Assembly: GCA_027067035.1 (NCBI GenBank)
Contig: JAMOMO010000332.1
Location: 1 to 8,466 of the forward strand
DNA length: 8,466 nucleotides
From: Desulfobulbaceae bacterium
GTDB taxonomy: Bacteria > Desulfobacterota > Desulfobulbia > Desulfobulbales > Desulfocapsaceae
Direction: 5' to 3'
The position numbers and the translations under genes were made by a program. Below are positions 5,717 through 8,466 of this stretch, piece by piece. How positions within the stretch are numbered: the first letter of the stretch is position 1; every line of letters begins with the position of its first letter. Under the pieces are notes generated by a model, which was given only the letters and a program-made list of their open reading frames with translations, did no database searches and had not been told where the DNA came from.

Positions 5717-5748
5717 CGGGCTGATCCGTGAAAACGGGTCAGCCCGCG
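5717..5748. other. 14-bp stem-loop downstream of the pyruvate:ferredoxin oxidoreductase gene
   Basis: Bases 5717-5730 pair with 5735-5748 around a four-base loop. Thirteen pairs are Watson-Crick and one is T5726-G5739. It starts 10 bases past the oxidoreductase stop codon on the minus strand. No T-run follows on either side, so it is not a standard intrinsic terminator. It may be a transcript-end stabilising hairpin acting ahead of the palindrome at 5610-5663. On the + strand the loop is GAAA (GNRA type) and the odd pair is a tolerated G-U wobble, whereas on the minus strand it becomes an A-C mismatch. Confidence 0.6.
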
Positions 5749-5758
5749 GGGAAAGGTT

Positions 5759-8466
5759 TTAGCTCTCAGGATCAAGCGATGCAGCCCGTGCCTGAAGGAA
5801 CTTCCAGCTCTTGGTGACGTCTTTCTGAGACTGTTCCATAAGCTCTTCAGCATGCTCGGGGTTCATCATCTTCAGCATACGGTAGCGATTCTCACCCATT
5901 GCATACTCTTCAAAGCTCATTGTGGGCTCTTTGGAGTCAATGGAAAGAGGATTCTTGCCGGCTGCCTCGAGATCCGGGTTGTAGCGATACAGGGGCCAGT
6001 GACCACATGCAACTGCCTTCTTCTGCTGATGCAGACCCTTGGTCATGTTGATACCATGGTTGATGCAGTGTGAGTAGGCGATGATGAGCGATGGTCCGTC
6101 ATATGCCTCGGCCTCAGCAATGGCCTTTGCCACCTGGCTGGGATTGGCACCCATGGAGATCTTGGCCACATAAACATTACCGTAGGTGGAGAAGATCATG
6201 CCGATATCTTTTTTCGGCATCTTCTTCCCGCCCGCAGCAAACTGTGCAGTGGCTGCACGAGGTGTGGATTTGGACATCTGACCACCGGTGTTGGAGTAAA
6301 CCTCGGTGTCAAGGATCATGACGTTCACATTCTCACCGGAGGCGAGTACGTGATCAAGTCCGCCGTATCCGATATCATATGCCCAGCCGTCACCACCGAA
6401 GATCCATACTGATTTCTTCACCAGGTAGTCAGCGCAGCCCAGAAGGCGTTTGGCAATGACATTGTCGGAGCCTTCCAGTTTTGCTTTGAGCTTGGCAACA
6501 CGATCACGCTGTGCTTCGATATCGGCCTGGCTCTTCTGAGCAGCCTTTGTGATATCAGAGGCCATTTTCTTGGTGATGAGTTTTTCTGCAATGGCCTTGT
6601 CAAGGAGCTCTATTGCCTGGGCGGCAAGCTTGGAGACAGAGGCACGCATACCAAGACCAAACTCTGCATTGTCCTCAAAGAGGGAGTTGGCCCATGCGGG
6701 TCCGCGTCCGTCCTCACGTTTGCAGTATGGAGTGGTCGGCAGGTTACCACCGTAAATGGAGGAACAGCCTGTTGCATTGGCAATCAGCATTCTGTCGCCA
6801 AACATCTGGGTGACAAGCTTGATGTACGGGGTCTCACCGCAACCGGCACAGGCGCCGGAGAACTCAAACAGCGGCCGAAGCAGCTGGCTTCCTTTGATGG
6901 TGGCAGGGTTGACATCGCCCGGTGCAGCTTCGGGAAGACCGAGGAAGTATTCAACGTTCTTGGCCTGAGTTGTGCGAATTTTCTCGCTGTTGGGAACCAT
7001 CTGGAGGGCCTTGTTGCCCTTTTTACCGGGACAGACATCCACACACTGGGTACATGAGCAGCAATCCTCAGTAAATACCTGGATGGCAAACTTGGAACCC
7101 TTGAAGGCCTTTCCAACGGCAGGGATGGTTTTAAAGCTCTTTGGAGCCTTGACCATTTTGCCGACTTTCATCCGGATTGCAGCGTGGGGACAGACAAGCG
7201 AGCACTGACCACACTGGATGCAGTTATCTTCAAGCCACTCAGGTACGTGAACACCGATGTTCCGTTTCTCATACTGGGTGGTGCCGGTGGGCCAGGTACC
7301 GTCGTTTGGCATCTCGGAAACCTTGACCTGGTCACCTTTGCCTTCAATCATTTTGGCGGTAACATTCTTCACAAAGTCAGGCGCGGACTCGGGAACGGTG
7401 GGAGGCATCTCGTGACCGTTAACAGTCTTGCCGAGTTTCACTTTGACGATGTTCTTCACTGCGGCATCAACGGCGTCGTAGTTCATGTTGACAACCTTGT
7501 CACCCTTCTTGCCATAGGTCTTCTTGATGGCATTTTTAATGGCGGTGATGGCCTCTTTCTCGGTGATGATTCCGGAGATGAGGAAGAAGGCGGTCTGCAT
7601 GATCATGTTGATGCGGGCGCCAAGGCCCAGGGCCTGGCCAAGGGAGAGGGCATCAATGATATAAAATTTAGCTTTTTTGTTGATCAGATCTCTCTGAACG
7701 TTGCGTGGCAGCTCTTTCCAGATCTGCTTGGCATTGAAGCTGGTGGTGAGAAGGAAGGTTCCGCCTTCTTCAAGGTTGCGCAGCATGTCGTACTGATCAA
7801 GGAAGGTGAAGTTATGACATGCGATGAAGTTGGCCTTATTAATAAGGTATGGAGCAACAACCTGGTTCTTGCCGAATCTCAGATGAGAGGTTGTGATGGA
7901 ACCGGATTTCTTGGAGTCATACACAAAATAACCCTGGGCGGAGTTATCGGTCTCGGTTCCGATGATCTTAATGGTGTTCTTGTTGGCACCAACGGTACCG
8001 TCGGAGCCCAGACCGTAGAACATGGCACGATATACATCATCACCTTCGATGGAGTAGTCTGCATCATAGTCAAGGCTGGTTCCGGCAACATCATCATTGG
8101 GTCCTACACAGAAATGATTTTTGGGAGCCATGCCTTCCATGTTGTCATAGATGGCTTTTACCATTGCAGGTGTAAACTCTGCTGAACCGAGTCCATAACG
8201 TCCGGAAAGGATAACGGGCTGGTAGGCGGAGGTATTTGATTCGGTGGCCTCACCAACTGCGGCACGAACGTCAAGGTAAAGAGGCTCGCCGGCGGAACCG
8301 GGCTCTTTTGTCCTGTCCATGACAGTGATGCGCTCAACGGTGGAAGGAAGAGCATTAACCATTGCCTTGCAGTCAAATGGTCTGAAGAGACGGACAATTA
8401 CCAGACCAACACTTTTTCCTTCGGAAACAAGGTGGTCGATGGTGGCGGAAACGGTCTCGCAACCGG
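5759..8466 (-). CDS. nifJ: Pyruvate:ferredoxin (flavodoxin) oxidoreductase, single-chain (5' end outside window)
   Basis: This enzyme oxidatively decarboxylates pyruvate with CoA to acetyl-CoA, CO2 and reduced ferredoxin or flavodoxin in the cytoplasm. The frame stays open to the right edge, so 901 C-terminal residues are visible of a usual 1170-1200; a start at the internal ATG 8360-8362 is rejected because typical family sequence (VRLFRPFD) precedes it. In order: the end of the transketolase-like domain II (RTKEPGS, GEPLYLDV; GRYGLGSAEFTPAMV), the gamma domain (YGLGSDGTVGANKNTIKIIG), and a two-[4Fe-4S] ferredoxin domain (CIQCGQCSLVCP near 7187-7222 and CCSCTQCVDVCP near 7031-7063). The TPP domain follows, with CAGCGE (about 6840-6857), ATGCSS, the GGDGWAYDIG and SNTG TPP/Mg motifs, and YSHCINHG. 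The four cysteines for the proximal cluster (two in CAGC, one in ATGC, one in SHC) are all present. The chain ends in LQARAASLDPES, without the long C-terminal extension of Desulfovibrio africanus PFOR. It appears to be the last gene of its transcript. Confidence 0.97.
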   Translation of the reverse strand, partial: GCETVSATIDHLVSEGKSVGLVIVRLFRPFDCKAMVNALPSTVERITVMDRTKEPGSAGEPLYLDVRAAVGEATESNTSAYQPVILSGRYGLGSAEFTPAMVKAIYDNMEGMAPKNHFCVGPNDDVAGTSLDYDADYSIEGDDVYRAMFYGLGSDGTVGANKNTIKIIGTETDNSAQGYFVYDSKKSGSITTSHLRFGKNQVVAPYLINKANFIACHNFTFLDQYDMLRNLEEGGTFLLTTSFNAKQIWKELPRNVQRDLINKKAKFYIIDALSLGQALGLGARINMIMQTAFFLISGIITEKEAITAIKNAIKKTYGKKGDKVVNMNYDAVDAAVKNIVKVKLGKTVNGHEMPPTVPESAPDFVKNVTAKMIEGKGDQVKVSEMPNDGTWPTGTTQYEKRNIGVHVPEWLEDNCIQCGQCSLVCPHAAIRMKVGKMVKAPKSFKTIPAVGKAFKGSKFAIQVFTEDCCSCTQCVDVCPGKKGNKALQMVPNSEKIRTTQAKNVEYFLGLPEAAPGDVNPATIKGSQLLRPLFEFSGACAGCGETPYIKLVTQMFGDRMLIANATGCSSIYGGNLPTTPYCKREDGRGPAWANSLFEDNAEFGLGMRASVSKLAAQAIELLDKAIAEKLITKKMASDITKAAQKSQADIEAQRDRVAKLKAKLEGSDNVIAKRLLGCADYLVKKSVWIFGGDGWAYDIGYGGLDHVLASGENVNVMILDTEVYSNTGGQMSKSTPRAATAQFAAGGKKMPKKDIGMIFSTYGNVYVAKISMGANPSQVAKAIAEAEAYDGPSLIIAYSHCINHGINMTKGLHQQKKAVACGHWPLYRYNPDLEAAGKNPLSIDSKEPTMSFEEYAMGENRYRMLKMMNPEHAEELMEQSQKDVTKSWKFLQARAASLDPES

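Noticed and set aside
7184..8185. Long + strand open frame of 333 codons opposite the oxidoreductase gene
   Set aside because: It lies wholly antisense to a clearly identified nifJ-type gene with intact motifs. Long antisense frames arise from that gene's codon bias, and the translation shows no recognisable domain and no good ribosome site.
8360..8362. ATG as the true start of the pyruvate:ferredoxin oxidoreductase
   Set aside because: The 34 codons upstream in the same frame, to the window edge, match the expected domain II sequence of the family, so the gene continues past the window.

Overview
The window looks like chromosomal DNA from an anaerobic, sulfur-metabolising bacterium, most likely a Desulfobulbaceae-like deltaproteobacterium (Desulfobacterota). 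This is an inference. It rests on the combination of a single-chain pyruvate:ferredoxin oxidoreductase, a CoA-disulfide/persulfide reductase fused to a rhodanese domain, an eight-cysteine YkgJ-type protein and a HEAT-repeat response regulator, in moderately GC-rich DNA with strong Shine-Dalgarno sites. No rRNA, tRNA, CRISPR, insertion sequence or phage gene was seen.

Layout, left to right. (1) Positions 1-1344 (+) hold the 3' part of an FAD/NAD(P)H oxidoreductase with a C-terminal rhodanese domain, closed by a strong intrinsic terminator. (2) After about 220 bases containing a 12-bp perfect palindrome, 1566-3188 (+) encodes a HEAT-repeat protein ending in an intact receiver domain. (3) Convergent to it, 3210-3995 (-) encodes a PHP-family phosphoesterase of the histidinol-phosphatase type, preceded on the same strand by a likely 63-residue protein (4020-4211). 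(4) An AT-rich divergent promoter region (about 4212-4319) separates that pair from a rightward pair. The first member is a small gene whose reading frame appears broken by a +1 shift (4320-4578), and the second is a YkgJ-type cysteine-cluster protein (4620-5570). (5) A 54-bp perfect palindrome with A7/T7 tracts sits between the YkgJ-type gene and the convergent nifJ-type pyruvate:ferredoxin oxidoreductase gene (5759 to beyond the right edge, -).

The genes do not form one pathway. Pyruvate oxidation to acetyl-CoA and reduced ferredoxin, and NAD(P)H-dependent sulfane-sulfur or CoA-disulfide reduction, both fit anaerobic energy and sulfur metabolism. The PHP enzyme would serve histidine synthesis. 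The HEAT-receiver protein is probably a phosphorylation-controlled protein-protein adaptor without a DNA-binding output. I found no convincing new multi-gene system. The most unusual items are the split small gene at 4320-4578, the HEAT-receiver fusion and the long perfect palindrome at 5610-5663.
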